The notes: generated by a model not told the origin, from the letters alone. A DNA stretch of 64,000 nt from UBA7985 sp002690455 (GCA_965662775.1 CBFIIW010000012.1:1-64000), one strand, 5' to 3'. Shown: positions 51,178 through 60,209, numbered from the stretch's first letter. Numbers and translations: made by a program.

Positions 51178-52386
51178 TCAGCTAACTCCAAAGGGGCGCA
51201 TGCCTGCGCGCATCAATCCATGGCGTACCGGTCGCAGCCAGCCGAGGCTTTTCAAGGCACCGCGACGGGCGTGATCCAACCCGAAACGATGACTTTGTAT
51301 CGCCTGATTCAAAAAGTGGGTCGCCGTTAGACGCGTTATTACATCGCCCCGGCGCCGGACACTATAGCTTCGCAGCATATCGGGGTCTTGCAGGCCAGAT
51401 GGATGGTTGAGCAGTGACAACAGCAGCGCCACGTCCGCAAGCGAGGTGTTAAGACCTTGCGCTCCGATAGGCGGCATGACGTGGGCGGTCTCTCCGACCA
51501 ACGCAAGCCTGGGACCGTCGAAGCGCTCGGCGATCTGGGTGCCGACCTCGAAGCCGCCACGGGCACGTAATTCGGTGATTTCCCCCAACACGCCACGCAG
51601 GCTGCTTTGAAGAATCCGTGTAAAGGGCTCATCAGCCGTCGCGCGCAGTTTTTCAGCTCTGCTCGGACGGTGGACCCAGACAATGGCTGATTGCGCTTTT
51701 CCGGCGGGTGAAGGCGGCAAGGGGACCGTAGTTAGCGGGCCTTCGCGGCGGTGAAATTCAGTGGATATGCCGTCGTGGTCGATGCTGTGTTCAATTTGGC
51801 AGACCAGCGCCGCCTGATCGGGGCGGTAGTCCTGCATTCCGATACCGGCAAGCGCCGGAACCGGCGAGCGGCGTCCTGCGGCGTCAAGGATCAGATCACC
51901 CTCGACGACGACACCGTCACTCAGCGTAACCTGCCCGGGTGCCCAGTCCGTGACCGGGGCGTTAAACGTCATTTCCAGCGCCGACTCACCCTGCGCCTCA
52001 GCAAGGTCCAGCAGAGCATCAACGAGATCGGCATTAATGACGTTGTGGCCAAAAGGGGTATCGGTAATCTCTTCGGCGCGAAAAACTTCAACGACCGGAT
52101 TGCTCCACCTGTCTGCTTGATCATCAATCAGCCGCAGTTGGTGGAGCGGCGCCCCTTTTTGGGCGACCCGCTCCCAGACACCCAGCCGACTGAGAGTTTC
52201 CTGGCTGACCGGCATTAGAGCTGTAGAGCGTGCCGGGCGCAGTCCGGGGTGCTTTCGGGGGTCGGGTCCAGCCTCGACCAGTTGCACGCGAAAACCATTC
52301 AGCGAAAGTCCAAGGGCAAGGCTCAGCCCCACGGGCCCTGCTCCGATTACAACAATTTTAGGCTTTCGGCTTTCCATCACTGGCAT
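51178..52386 (-). CDS. UbiH/COQ6 family FAD-dependent monooxygenase
   Basis: A 402-residue flavoprotein hydroxylase: dinucleotide fold IVVIGAGPVGLSLALGLSLN, DAAGRRSPVPAL (DG motif region), and LVGETAHVMPPIGAQGLNTS (the GD-type FAD motif with a Glu where Asp is usual), then LADVALLL. Such enzymes hydroxylate the ubiquinone ring; other aromatic substrates are possible. I use the ATG of MPVMESRKPK, with GGGAG 9 bases upstream; the longer frame overlaps a divergent gene. The Asp-to-Glu change is worth noting. Confidence 0.85.
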   Translation of the reverse strand: MPVMESRKPKIVVIGAGPVGLSLALGLSLNGFRVQLVEAGPDPRKHPGLRPARSTALMPVSQETLSRLGVWERVAQKGAPLHQLRLIDDQADRWSNPVVEVFRAEEITDTPFGHNVINADLVDALLDLAEAQGESALEMTFNAPVTDWAPGQVTLSDGVVVEGDLILDAAGRRSPVPALAGIGMQDYRPDQAALVCQIEHSIDHDGISTEFHRREGPLTTVPLPPSPAGKAQSAIVWVHRPSRAEKLRATADEPFTRILQSSLRGVLGEITELRARGGFEVGTQIAERFDGPRLALVGETAHVMPPIGAQGLNTSLADVALLLSLLNHPSGLQDPDMLRSYSVRRRGDVITRLTATHFLNQAIQSHRFGLDHARRGALKSLGWLRPVRHGLMRAGMRPFGVS

Positions 52387-52500
52387 GTGCGTTAACTCCC
52401 ACCAATAGGCAAGGTTCAGCCTGTCGCGGTCATCGTGTTCTGCGGCTGCTGACAGTGGGCTTTGGGATAGGGCAGGGGCAGGAACCGCCGGAGGTGCAGA

Positions 52501-52932
52501 GTGTTCGAATTGTTGTTCTCGATAATCTTTCCCGATTATGCAATCAAGCCGCTGGATCTTGACGCGCTGGGCCGATCCCAAAACCCCAATGATTTCCTGC
52601 TCGCGGATGCGGATCTGACGGAGGCGGGCAGCGATGGAGGATCAGTGCGGATTGAGGGGCTGGAACTGGCCCAGATCCACAACGCAATTCGGCGGGTGGC
52701 GCTGGAGGAGCGGGGCGGCAGTCTCCGCGATCAGCAGCTTTTGTCCGGGGTCTACGTCATCCGGACACCGATGATGAAGTACCCCAACGGCCTTTACTAC
52801 TGGATTGAACCGGGTGAGGGGCAGGAGGTGCGCGTCAGCCTCTATAGCAAATCGATTTTCGGCCATGTCGACTTTGGCCGAAATCAAGATTACGTCATGG
52901 CCGTGGTCGATAGCCTCGAAGCATTGAGATGA
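52501..52932 (+). CDS. Hypothetical protein, possibly DUF1499-like
   Basis: A 143-residue protein starting at a GTG with GGAGG 7 bases upstream. No clear signal peptide beyond a hydrophobic start (FELLFSIIFPDYA). The C-terminal SLYSKSIFGHVDFGRNQDYV resembles the end of DUF1499 proteins (S-x-S-x-x-G-x-x-D-x-G-x-N), a weak similarity. It is divergent from the monooxygenase gene. Function unknown. Confidence 0.6.
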   Translation: MFELLFSIIFPDYAIKPLDLDALGRSQNPNDFLLADADLTEAGSDGGSVRIEGLELAQIHNAIRRVALEERGGSLRDQQLLSGVYVIRTPMMKYPNGLYYWIEPGEGQEVRVSLYSKSIFGHVDFGRNQDYVMAVVDSLEALR

Positions 52933-52978
52933 GGCTTCGGCACTGGGCGCGGTTTGCCGGTTGAATGCTTCCGCGCGG

Positions 52979-53656
52979 TCAGCGGCCGAAACGATTGGCC
53001 GGGGCGAGGTACAGTTGGCTGTCTGGTCCGAGGACAATCACAAAGCCTTCGGGAACCGATGTTACGCCAACGCTGGCGGGGTGTACGACCTTTGAGCCTT
53101 CCGGAACTTCTCCGAAAGTAAGGCGCGCACCCTTGGAGCCCGGCGCTCGTTCATCTTCGATGTAGTAGAACTTGCCACTCGGTGCCTTGAACAGTCGGAT
53201 GCCCGGATTAACCCGAAAACGAGCGAGTTCTGCACCGACCACTTCGACTGAGCCTGCGGGCAGTCCGCCCGTTGCAAGTTCCCGCCCGATGATTTCACCC
53301 GACGGAATGACCGGTGCCTTTGGCACAACTAAGGGATCCGGTTCGGCTTCGACCAGTCGCCAGCCGGACCGGCGGTGCTGGTAGTCGAGCTGACGCGTGT
53401 TGATGGACGTAAGGCCGTATTGATGCTGATAATACAACGACGTGGCAGCCAACACAGGCTGACGGTAAGTGACGCGGCGGACCACCTCAGTCTCATAGAA
53501 GCTGTCGGCAGCACTCCGCCCCGCGTACGGGGAATAATCGCTCAGATCGGTTTCGTCGCTCGCCGGGTCAACGAGGTTTTGGGCGATAGCACTGTGCATC
53601 ATGCCAAAAACGGTTGCGGCAACTATGGCAGTCATCAGGAAAAATATTTTTTTCAC
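52979..53656 (-). CDS. Exported hypothetical protein
   Basis: A 225-residue protein with a signal peptide (KKIFFLMTAIVAATVFGMMH...AIAQ). The mature region is rich in Pro, Val and Gly, with a repeated pattern of short strands (VIPSGEIIGRELATGGLPAG, GSVEVVGAELARFRVNPGIR), suggesting a beta-rich periplasmic domain. I start at a GTG with GAGAG 8 bases upstream; an ATG 7 codons later is possible. No family recognised. It converges on the neighbouring unknown gene. Confidence 0.62.
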   Translation of the reverse strand: MKKIFFLMTAIVAATVFGMMHSAIAQNLVDPASDETDLSDYSPYAGRSAADSFYETEVVRRVTYRQPVLAATSLYYQHQYGLTSINTRQLDYQHRRSGWRLVEAEPDPLVVPKAPVIPSGEIIGRELATGGLPAGSVEVVGAELARFRVNPGIRLFKAPSGKFYYIEDERAPGSKGARLTFGEVPEGSKVVHPASVGVTSVPEGFVIVLGPDSQLYLAPANRFGR

Positions 53657-53828
53657 AGCATCACTCTCACGATCAAAAATGGTTGCCTGAACGGCGACAA
53701 TTCGACTCAAATATCGAAGGAACAAGCAGCAAGAGACATGCCAAGGCTGCGCTCAACCAATAGCAATCGATGAAAGAGCCACAAAAATGCGGAAACGGTT
53801 GAGTCGTGCAACGCCAGCCTGGACGGAG

Positions 53829-54701
53829 TCAGTCGCCCTCAACAACTGGCAGGCCGGAGCTTTCGCGCCCCCATTCTGACCAGGAGCCGTCATAAACACG
53901 GCTGTCGATGCCTAGCTCGTATAGCCCTAGACTGAGACCCGCCGCTGTTACCCCCGAACCACAGGTGGTGATGACAGGGCCACTTCTGCCTACCGCTGCG
54001 ACAGCATCCGACAACTCGGAAGCGGGCAACAGGCAGCCTTCGCTGTTGATCAGGCTAGAAAGTGGTGTGCTGACGGCTCCCGGCATGTGGCCGCTGCGCA
54101 TGCCCGGGCGCGGCTCTTTATCAGCTCCGGTGAAACGGCCCCGAGGGCGGGCGTCAGCGACGCTGCTGCCTGCTGCGAGTGCGGCTGTCACATCGTCTTT
54201 GTCGGCCAGCAGGTCACTGCGCCGGTCAGCGCGAACCTCATAGATCACGGATCCAGGACGGTCCGCGCCTGAGGCGGTGCCATAGCCTGCGGCCACCCAC
54301 GCAGGCAGACCGCCATTGAGCACAAATACATCCCGATGTCCGAACAGACGGAAGGTCCACCAGCCACGCGGTGCGCTGAACATGTTCTTCTGGTCATAGA
54401 CCACCACCGTGTCGCTGGCCGCAATGCCCAATGCACCGACAGCTGAAGCGAAGATTTCAGGCGTGGGTGCCGTATGTGGCAGATCAGAAGGCGTGCTTAC
54501 CGCATCAATGTCAAAGAACTGCGCGCCGGGAATATGCGTTTGCTCAAACAGTGCACGGGCGTCCTTGTTTTCATTGGGCAGGTAAAAGGTCGCGTCGACG
54601 GCTCGGATGGCTTCATTGGCCTGTAGGCGTGCATTGAGCTCCGCGGCAGAAATCAGGGCAGATTTGCGGGCAGCGTTCTGTGTGGCATTCTGTTGGGTCA
54701 C
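53829..54701 (-). CDS. sseA: 3-mercaptopyruvate/thiosulfate sulfurtransferase
   Basis: A 290-residue tandem rhodanese. The inactive N-terminal domain includes HIPGAQFFDIDAVSTPSDLP and the linker PRGWWTFRLFGH. The C-terminal domain ends with the active-site loop TTCGSGVTA; the CG(S/T)GVTA form is typical of mercaptopyruvate sulfurtransferase rather than rhodanese. I start at a GTG with GGAG 8 bases upstream, just past the cysK stop; an ATG 42 bases earlier overlaps cysK and lacks a ribosome-binding site. With cysK it forms a cysteine/sulfide pair. Confidence 0.9.
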   Translation of the reverse strand: MTQQNATQNAARKSALISAAELNARLQANEAIRAVDATFYLPNENKDARALFEQTHIPGAQFFDIDAVSTPSDLPHTAPTPEIFASAVGALGIAASDTVVVYDQKNMFSAPRGWWTFRLFGHRDVFVLNGGLPAWVAAGYGTASGADRPGSVIYEVRADRRSDLLADKDDVTAALAAGSSVADARPRGRFTGADKEPRPGMRSGHMPGAVSTPLSSLINSEGCLLPASELSDAVAAVGRSGPVITTCGSGVTAAGLSLGLYELGIDSRVYDGSWSEWGRESSGLPVVEGD

Positions 54702-54727
54702 GGGGATTGCTCCAATTTCACGGTTGG

Positions 54728-55750
54728 TCAGGCGTCCAGCCATGGTGGAATCGGCAGACCCTTGGATTTCAGAAACGTGGGATTGTACATTTTGGAGGCA
54801 TAACGGCTGGCACCGTCGCACAAAATAGTAACGATGGTGGCCCCTTTTGGCATGTCCGCGGCCATCTTGACGGCACCCTCCACATTGAGCGCAGCTGATC
54901 CGCCGAGGAACAAGCCTTCTTCCGCCATCAATTGATAGGCGCGATTGAGGGCTTCCTCATCCGACACCCGATAAGCCAGATCGGGCTTGAAGCCTTCAAG
55001 GTTGGCCGTGATCCGGCCTTGGCCGATCCCTTCTGTGATCGAATTGCCTTCGGACTTGAACTCGCCCTCGGTATAGTAAGCATAGAGCGCAGCGCCGTAG
55101 GGGTCGGCTATCCCGATCTTCACGCTGTCCGACGCCTCCCGCAGCGCCAACGCCACACCCGCAAGTGTGCCGCCTGACCCGACAGCACAGATAAAACCGT
55201 CAAGCTTGCCATCGAGGTCGCGGAGGATTTCCGCGCCTGTGGTTTCCCGATGGGCATCTCGGTTGGCCACGTTATCGAATTGGTTCGCCCAAATTGCCAT
55301 GCCAGGGCTCTCGGCCGCACGCTCCTCGGCTAGCCTTGCTGACCACTTCACGTAGTTGTTTTCATCGCGGTAGGGGACGGCCGGAACTAGGATCAGCTCG
55401 ACGCCCAGCTGGCGCAGGGCATCCTTTTTTTCCTGACTCTGCGTCTCCGGCATTACGATGGTCGCCTTGTAGCCGCGCGCTGCTGCGACATGGGCGATGC
55501 CGATACCGGTGTTACCGGCCGTGCCTTCGACGATCGTCGCGCCCGGGCGAAGCGAGCCGGATGCTTCGGCAGCCTTGATGATCCCCAGTGCGGCCCGGTC
55601 TTTAACCGATCCGCCGGGGTTCATGAATTCCGCCTTTCCCAAAATTGTGCAACCCGTCTCTTCTGAGGCGCGGCGAAGGTGGATGAGCGGGGTATTGCCA
55701 ATGGCCTCAACGAAACCGTTGCTGAGGGGGACTTTTGGGTAAGCGGACAT
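54728..55750 (-). CDS. cysK: Cysteine synthase A
   Basis: A 340-residue fold-type II PLP enzyme joining O-acetylserine and sulfide. The PLP lysine lies in NPGGSVKDRAALG, the substrate loop is GTAGNTGIGIA and the phosphate cup GSGGTLAGVA. At 340 residues it is longer than E. coli CysK and has the C-terminal KSKGLPIPPWLD found in a proteobacterial subgroup. It lies 26 bases before sseA. A 7-base inverted repeat occurs about 180 bases upstream. Confidence 0.93.
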   Translation of the reverse strand: MSAYPKVPLSNGFVEAIGNTPLIHLRRASEETGCTILGKAEFMNPGGSVKDRAALGIIKAAEASGSLRPGATIVEGTAGNTGIGIAHVAAARGYKATIVMPETQSQEKKDALRQLGVELILVPAVPYRDENNYVKWSARLAEERAAESPGMAIWANQFDNVANRDAHRETTGAEILRDLDGKLDGFICAVGSGGTLAGVALALREASDSVKIGIADPYGAALYAYYTEGEFKSEGNSITEGIGQGRITANLEGFKPDLAYRVSDEEALNRAYQLMAEEGLFLGGSAALNVEGAVKMAADMPKGATIVTILCDGASRYASKMYNPTFLKSKGLPIPPWLDA

Positions 55751-56160
55751 GCTGCAGCTGCCTTAGTCGGACGAAATGAGAAAACGCCCACTGCCAATCC
55801 GGAGGAAGATTCTGGCCGAGCAGCGTTCGATCTGAAATATGCGGCTCCGCTTCCTACGGTGCAAGGCGACTTTGCGGAGCAGGCAGGGGCTATGCAACAG
55901 CTGAGGGGACGCACCCTGTGCTGCATTTCCGTACGTCATTCTTACGTACGCCAGACCAGCTTTGGTCATAATGAAGCGCTATGAGGGGAAAAAATTTGGG
56001 GAAAATCAACTTTATGATGGAAAATTCTGAGTTATCACATTATGTGTCTTCTCGTTTGATAACGCCTACGAATTTTTCACAGTTTTTTTCATATCAGGAC
56101 AGCTCCTGCTGTCACAGGGTCCAAACCGGACCCCGGAATTGATCCGGAAGGAAGCCTATC
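55751..56160. other. 410-base divergent control region
   Basis: Separates cysK (minus) from the L,D-transpeptidase gene (plus). The half nearest the transpeptidase is AT-rich (TTTTTTTCATATCAGG and similar) and carries CACAT-T-ATGTG, a possible operator half-pair. The half nearer cysK has the CGTACGT inverted repeat listed separately. No gene is seen. Confidence 0.55.
55930..55950. promoter_or_regulatory. Perfect inverted repeat upstream of cysK
   Basis: CGTACGT, 7 bases, then ACGTACG: a perfect two-turn inverted repeat, itself built of TACGTA-like palindromes. It looks like a dimeric repressor or activator site for cysK. The binder is unknown. Confidence 0.4.
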
Positions 56161-57732
56161 ATGGGATCGTTGATCGTCGGAAAAGCCATCAGGCGCGCAG
56201 CGCTGTTGATCGCCTCCGGCCTGGCGCTGACCGGCTGCCTGCGCAGTCAAGACGCGGCCTACTACGGTTCACGCGAAGCCATACCGCTTCCGGCTGCTCG
56301 TTCCGAACAAGTGCTGCTCTCTCATGTAGAAACCGCCGCTGAAGCCAAGGCCCGCTCAGCGTTGGTTTCGCCAACGCGCGCTGTATCCCGCGGTCTGTTC
56401 GCGCTGCCCCGTACTGGTCCTGCTCATATCGAAGCCTATCTGACGGGACAAGCGCCCATGCCTGCGCGGACAGCCGGGGTCGACATCGGTGATCTGAGCC
56501 GAGTTTATCAGCGAAACAACTTTGACCCGATTTGGTATGGCCCACGCGGCTGGCTGCCATCGGCAGAGATTCTGATTTCGACATTCAATGCCGCAAAGCT
56601 CGACGGATTGGTGCCAACGGAGTACTTGCCTGCTGATCGTGGGCTGCCCAGCGGCGGGCTGTCCGGCGCTCAACTGTCCCAGATTGATCTGGAGCTGACA
56701 GCGGGATTGCTGCGCTATATCCGTGATGTAAAGGAAGGCCGCTTTAACCCGAACCCGCGCCTGGATGCTTCAGCCGAACTGATGATTGGGCTGAAGTCCC
56801 GTGACTTCGAGCGTTGGATCAGCGGACTGGCTCCGCAGACCCCATATTATTCGAAGATGAAGGCGGCCGCCCAGCGGGATATTGTCTACCTCTCAGCGGC
56901 CGAATTCGTGACCTACCGGGTCAATATGGAGCGACTGCGTTGGCAGGAACCACGGCTGCCGACCTCTGGCCGCTGGGTCTTGCTCAACGTTGGCGCGGCG
57001 GAATTGATGGCGATGGAGGGTAACGAACCGGTCTTGGGCGTGAATGTTGTCGTTGGCCGGCCAACACGGCGGACGCCCTTGAACAACGACAAGATCACGG
57101 GCCTGAAGTTCAGCCCCGACTGGACCGCGCCCTATTCAATCGTTGAAAAGGACTTGGTGCCACTGGCTCTGGAAAAGGGTCCAGACTTCCTGAACCAGAT
57201 GGGGCTCTCAATTTTCAAGGGTGAGCGTCGGATTAGCCCATTCGATCTCGACTTTAACAACATCAACGTTCGCGACTACGTCTGGAAACAGGAATCGGGG
57301 CCACAGAACGTTCTAGGTGGCGTGCGCTTCAACCTCGCAAACTCGTCATCGATCTACATGCACGACAGTCCGGATGATTCGCTGTTTGAGCTGCCTGAGC
57401 GCGCCCATTCGTCTGGCTGTATCCGGGTTGGGGCCTCGGAGCACTTTGCACACTGGTTGCTCAGTGGCGACCAGCCTGGTGAATTTACGCTACAGGACGT
57501 GGTTGCTCGCATGACGGCAGGCACCATCACCCACGTCAGTCTGAACCAAGACGTGCCTGTGCACACGATCTACTACAATGCATGGCCCAGTCACGATGGC
57601 GAACTGGTCATAATGCCGGATATCTATGAGCAGAACACGCAACTGAGAGATCGAATGGGCTACCCAGTTGGTGCGACGTCGCTGACCTCCGGGCGTCTGG
57701 GTGGGGTGACAGATATTGGAGATATTTTCTGA
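56161..57732 (+). CDS. L,D-transpeptidase (YcbB/LdtD-like), lipoprotein-type signal
   Basis: A 523-residue envelope protein. The N-terminus (LLIASGLALTGC) is a lipobox at about residue 26. An N-terminal scaffold (residues about 100-260) precedes the YkuD domain, in which HDSPDDSLFELPERAHSSGC reads into CIRVG: the catalytic His and Cys of the HSSGCIRVG motif. It forms 3-3 peptidoglycan cross-links or attaches proteins. The long N-terminal domain resembles E. coli YcbB. It is expressed divergently from cysK. Confidence 0.88.
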   Translation: MGSLIVGKAIRRAALLIASGLALTGCLRSQDAAYYGSREAIPLPAARSEQVLLSHVETAAEAKARSALVSPTRAVSRGLFALPRTGPAHIEAYLTGQAPMPARTAGVDIGDLSRVYQRNNFDPIWYGPRGWLPSAEILISTFNAAKLDGLVPTEYLPADRGLPSGGLSGAQLSQIDLELTAGLLRYIRDVKEGRFNPNPRLDASAELMIGLKSRDFERWISGLAPQTPYYSKMKAAAQRDIVYLSAAEFVTYRVNMERLRWQEPRLPTSGRWVLLNVGAAELMAMEGNEPVLGVNVVVGRPTRRTPLNNDKITGLKFSPDWTAPYSIVEKDLVPLALEKGPDFLNQMGLSIFKGERRISPFDLDFNNINVRDYVWKQESGPQNVLGGVRFNLANSSSIYMHDSPDDSLFELPERAHSSGCIRVGASEHFAHWLLSGDQPGEFTLQDVVARMTAGTITHVSLNQDVPVHTIYYNAWPSHDGELVIMPDIYEQNTQLRDRMGYPVGATSLTSGRLGGVTDIGDIF

Positions 57733-57806
57733 TTGCCCGTTGAGCGAGTAGCGACCAGCGGCACTGAATCGCTCTGGTCTTCACAGTTTCGAATCCGGAC
57801 TTTTTA

Positions 57807-57836
57807 TTGACGCAATTTGTAGAAAAATCTTATTTA
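57807..57836 (+). promoter_or_regulatory. Predicted promoter of the small lipoprotein gene
   Basis: TTGACG and TATTTA with an 18-base AT-rich spacer, about 150 bases before the start codon, in an AT-rich intergenic stretch. Confidence 0.4.
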
Positions 57837-57989
57837 AGGCTTCATTAAGCTGGACTTTTTGCGAAGTTACGCTATCACAAATCTCATAAGTCTATTATGC
57901 GCAGCTTTCTGGGTCTGGACCGCCAGATCACCTTTCGGTCGCATTCATTTTTAAAACTGATTTTATCCGTTATCCGGGAGATATTTCAA

Positions 57990-58220
57990 ATGAAGCGTTT
58001 TGCTTTTCTTGCCGTCGCCGCCCTTACCCTTGGCGCCTGCGTCCCGTCTGAAGAAGTCGTTCTGACCACGGGTGGTGTCGGCATGGGGACCACCGGTACA
58101 GTGATCACAACGGGTGCCACCCAGGGAACGATTATGACCGGGACTACGGTTGTCGGCAGCACCCTTACGACTTGCACCACCATCGCTTATTCCAAGACCG
58201 GCGAATACTGCGCGGACTAA
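57990..58220 (+). CDS. 76-residue small lipoprotein with C-x11-C
   Basis: MKRFAFLAVAALTLGAC is a lipoprotein signal with Cys at residue 17. The mature part is an unusual Thr/Gly-rich run (TTGGVGMGTTGTVITTGATQ and GTIMTGTTVVGSTLTT) with no charged residues, followed by a Cys, 11 residues and EYC-AD. GGGAG lies 9 bases before the ATG. The Cys spacing and EYC ending are shared with the secreted peptide at 27.8 kb. Function unknown; the repeat-like Thr/Gly section may be an extended or amyloid-like strand. Confidence 0.72.
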   Translation: MKRFAFLAVAALTLGACVPSEEVVLTTGGVGMGTTGTVITTGATQGTIMTGTTVVGSTLTTCTTIAYSKTGEYCAD

Positions 58221-58237
58221 AGTTTGCGTGTTGCGCT

Positions 58238-58254
58238 CAGCCCAGTTTGGGCTG
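58238..58254. terminator. Hairpin between converging genes
   Basis: CAGCCCA-GTT-TGGGCTG, a 7-base perfect stem with a three-base loop, 18 bases after the small lipoprotein stop. No T-run follows. Confidence 0.45.
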
Positions 58255-58270
58255 ACCGCATGACGGCATC

Positions 58271-58296
58271 TGACCCCTTAGCTGCGCATGGGGTCA
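58271..58296. terminator. Hairpin covering the mttB-like stop codon
   Basis: TGACCCC and GGGGTCA pair around a 12-base loop. The arm nearest the gene includes its stop codon. Possible terminator or mRNA-end element. Confidence 0.4.
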
Positions 58297-59916
58297 GATG
58301 TAGCGGTCGCCCAGCTCTTCTTTGCGGCGTGCCACGAAGGCTTCGAGCGCTTCCAACCGATCGGGCGCAAGCGCCGGTTCCTCGTAGGCTGCCAGTCTTG
58401 ACTGCCAGATGTCTGTACAGCGCTGGGTTGCGGTTTTTCCACCCGCTTCGAGCCAGTTCTCATAGTTGGTCCAGTCTGAAACTAGCGGTTTGTAGAACGC
58501 GCTTTCGAACTTCGCCAACGTGTGACTTTCCCCGAAATAGTGACCGCCGGGTGCGACTCCACCAACCGCTTCCAGCGCCAGCGTTTCCGCGTTGACAGCG
58601 ACCGGAGAGCAAGTCTGGACCATTTCCTGTGCCAGTTCAGCGTCCAGAACGATTTTCTCGAAGGACGCCTGTAGCCCGCCTTCCAGCCAGCCCATGCCGT
58701 GATAGACCAGATGCGCTCCGCTGAGTGCGCAGGCCCAGAGCGCATTCATAGATTCATAGGCAGCCTGTGCATCGCAAGTGTTCGAAGCACAGGCATTCGA
58801 TGCCCTGTAAGGAAGGCCGTATCGCCGTGCCAGTTGTCCGGCGATCATGGTCGCCTGCACGTGCTCTGGTGTGCCAAAGGCAGGGGCGCCTGACTGCAAG
58901 TCGACGTTGGAGATATAGGAGCCGTAGAGCACGGGGGCGCCCGGCTTGATCAATTGGGTCAGCACGATACAGGCCAGTGCTTCAGCGTTCGACTGAGCGA
59001 CGGCGGCAGGTACAGAGATCGGTGCCATGGCACCCATTAGGCAGAATGGCGTGATCGATACCGCCTGTCCCCACTCTGCCATAGCGCGCAAGCCATCGGT
59101 CATGGCGCTGTCTACCTTACGGGGCGAATTGATCGAAATAACGGTCGCCAGACCTGGATCATCCCGCAGTTCTTCTCGTGTCAGGCCGCGCGCGAGTGCC
59201 ATCATGTCGATCGCATCTAGCGCCCGCTCGGCACCAATGGCGGAGGCGTGGAAGCTGCGGTCCGTATAGCGCAAGTTAGCGAGATACGTATCCAGGTGGC
59301 GGGTATTTGCTGGCAGCTCCTGAGGTGCCGTCGGTTGATTGCCCAGAGCGTGAACGATGTCGAAGCATTGTGCGAGCTTAATCAGCTCTATGTAGTCCGC
59401 CATGCTGCCGGATCGACGCCCCCGAACGTCGTCGTGGACCGCGGGCGGACCAGCAACGAGAGTGAAGTTCATGAAATCCTCGCCCAGACGCAGCTTTTGC
59501 GCTGGGTTGCGAGGCGTCAGCTCAAAATAGGACGGGCAGGTCGCCAGCGCTGCTTCGACCATTTCGCGGCCCAGACGCACGCGTCCGGTTTCCTCGTTAG
59601 ACAGGGCACCGGCGCGGACAAATTCAGCGCGGGCGTCTGCCGCCATGAACTCGATACCGAAATTTTCAAGGATGTGGAGGGAAGCATCGTGGATTTGCTC
59701 TAAAGCATCGGCGTTGATCAGTTCGACACCGCCTAATCGGTTCCGACGCGGGCGGGTAAAGGCCTGACCGGCATTGACTTCGGCCTGGCGGGCCTGAGCG
59801 GCTCGAGCTGTGCGGCCCCCCGATCGACTGCGTCGGGAACTAGGTTGGTCGGAAATGGGGGTGGGGGCTTCGTCTGAGGCTTTTTTCGCACGCCTCGGTG
59901 CGTTGCGGGACGGCAT
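58294..59916 (-). CDS. Trimethylamine methyltransferase (MttB) family protein, non-pyrrolysine
   Basis: A 540-residue MttB-superfamily protein. Recognised from HDASLHILENFGIEFMAADA, ELTPRNPAQKLRLG, LVAGPPAVHDDVRGRR and the long C-terminal TIM-barrel portion (GSYISNVDLQSGAPAFGTPE, HGMGWLEGGLQASFEKIV). There is no in-frame amber codon, so it lacks pyrrolysine. Related non-Pyl enzymes demethylate quaternary amines such as glycine betaine using a corrinoid protein, but no corrinoid or reductive-activation partner is in the window. The start MPSRNAPRRA has AAAAGG 8 bases upstream; the first 65 residues are an Arg/Ala-rich tail. Confidence 0.85.
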   Translation of the reverse strand: MPSRNAPRRAKKASDEAPTPISDQPSSRRSRSGGRTARAAQARQAEVNAGQAFTRPRRNRLGGVELINADALEQIHDASLHILENFGIEFMAADARAEFVRAGALSNEETGRVRLGREMVEAALATCPSYFELTPRNPAQKLRLGEDFMNFTLVAGPPAVHDDVRGRRSGSMADYIELIKLAQCFDIVHALGNQPTAPQELPANTRHLDTYLANLRYTDRSFHASAIGAERALDAIDMMALARGLTREELRDDPGLATVISINSPRKVDSAMTDGLRAMAEWGQAVSITPFCLMGAMAPISVPAAVAQSNAEALACIVLTQLIKPGAPVLYGSYISNVDLQSGAPAFGTPEHVQATMIAGQLARRYGLPYRASNACASNTCDAQAAYESMNALWACALSGAHLVYHGMGWLEGGLQASFEKIVLDAELAQEMVQTCSPVAVNAETLALEAVGGVAPGGHYFGESHTLAKFESAFYKPLVSDWTNYENWLEAGGKTATQRCTDIWQSRLAAYEEPALAPDRLEALEAFVARRKEELGDRYI

Positions 59917-60209
59917 GGGATGACCTTTTGAGGCTCTCTGCACTATTGTTGTAAACGGTACTAAGCCTAAGACTGTTGCGGCAATGTGTCTCCCTCTTTG
60001 CGACATAAACTGTAGCACCGCGCCGCAGTTGGGTCATAAGCGACGACTCAATGGCGGAGCGGCTATCGATGCGTTACGGCGACACCAGGAGCAACAGTGA
60101 TTCCATGTTAGCCGTGTTTTTGTTTGTTTTTCTGAGGCTGCCATGTATGGCTTCGGCCGGAAAATCAACGGGTAAAGTGGAGCCCTGAGCGGCTCGAAGT
60201 GGAGGTGCC
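59917..60209. other. 293-base divergent promoter region
   Basis: Separates the MttB-like gene and the alcohol dehydrogenase gene. It contains a T-rich run (GTTTTTGTTTGTTTTTC) near 60.12 kb and no gene. It probably holds the promoters of both divergent units; I cannot identify operators with confidence. Confidence 0.4.

Noticed and set aside
58294..59916. Pyrrolysine-type MttB
   Set aside because: The reading frame runs through with no internal amber codon, and no pyl genes are seen.
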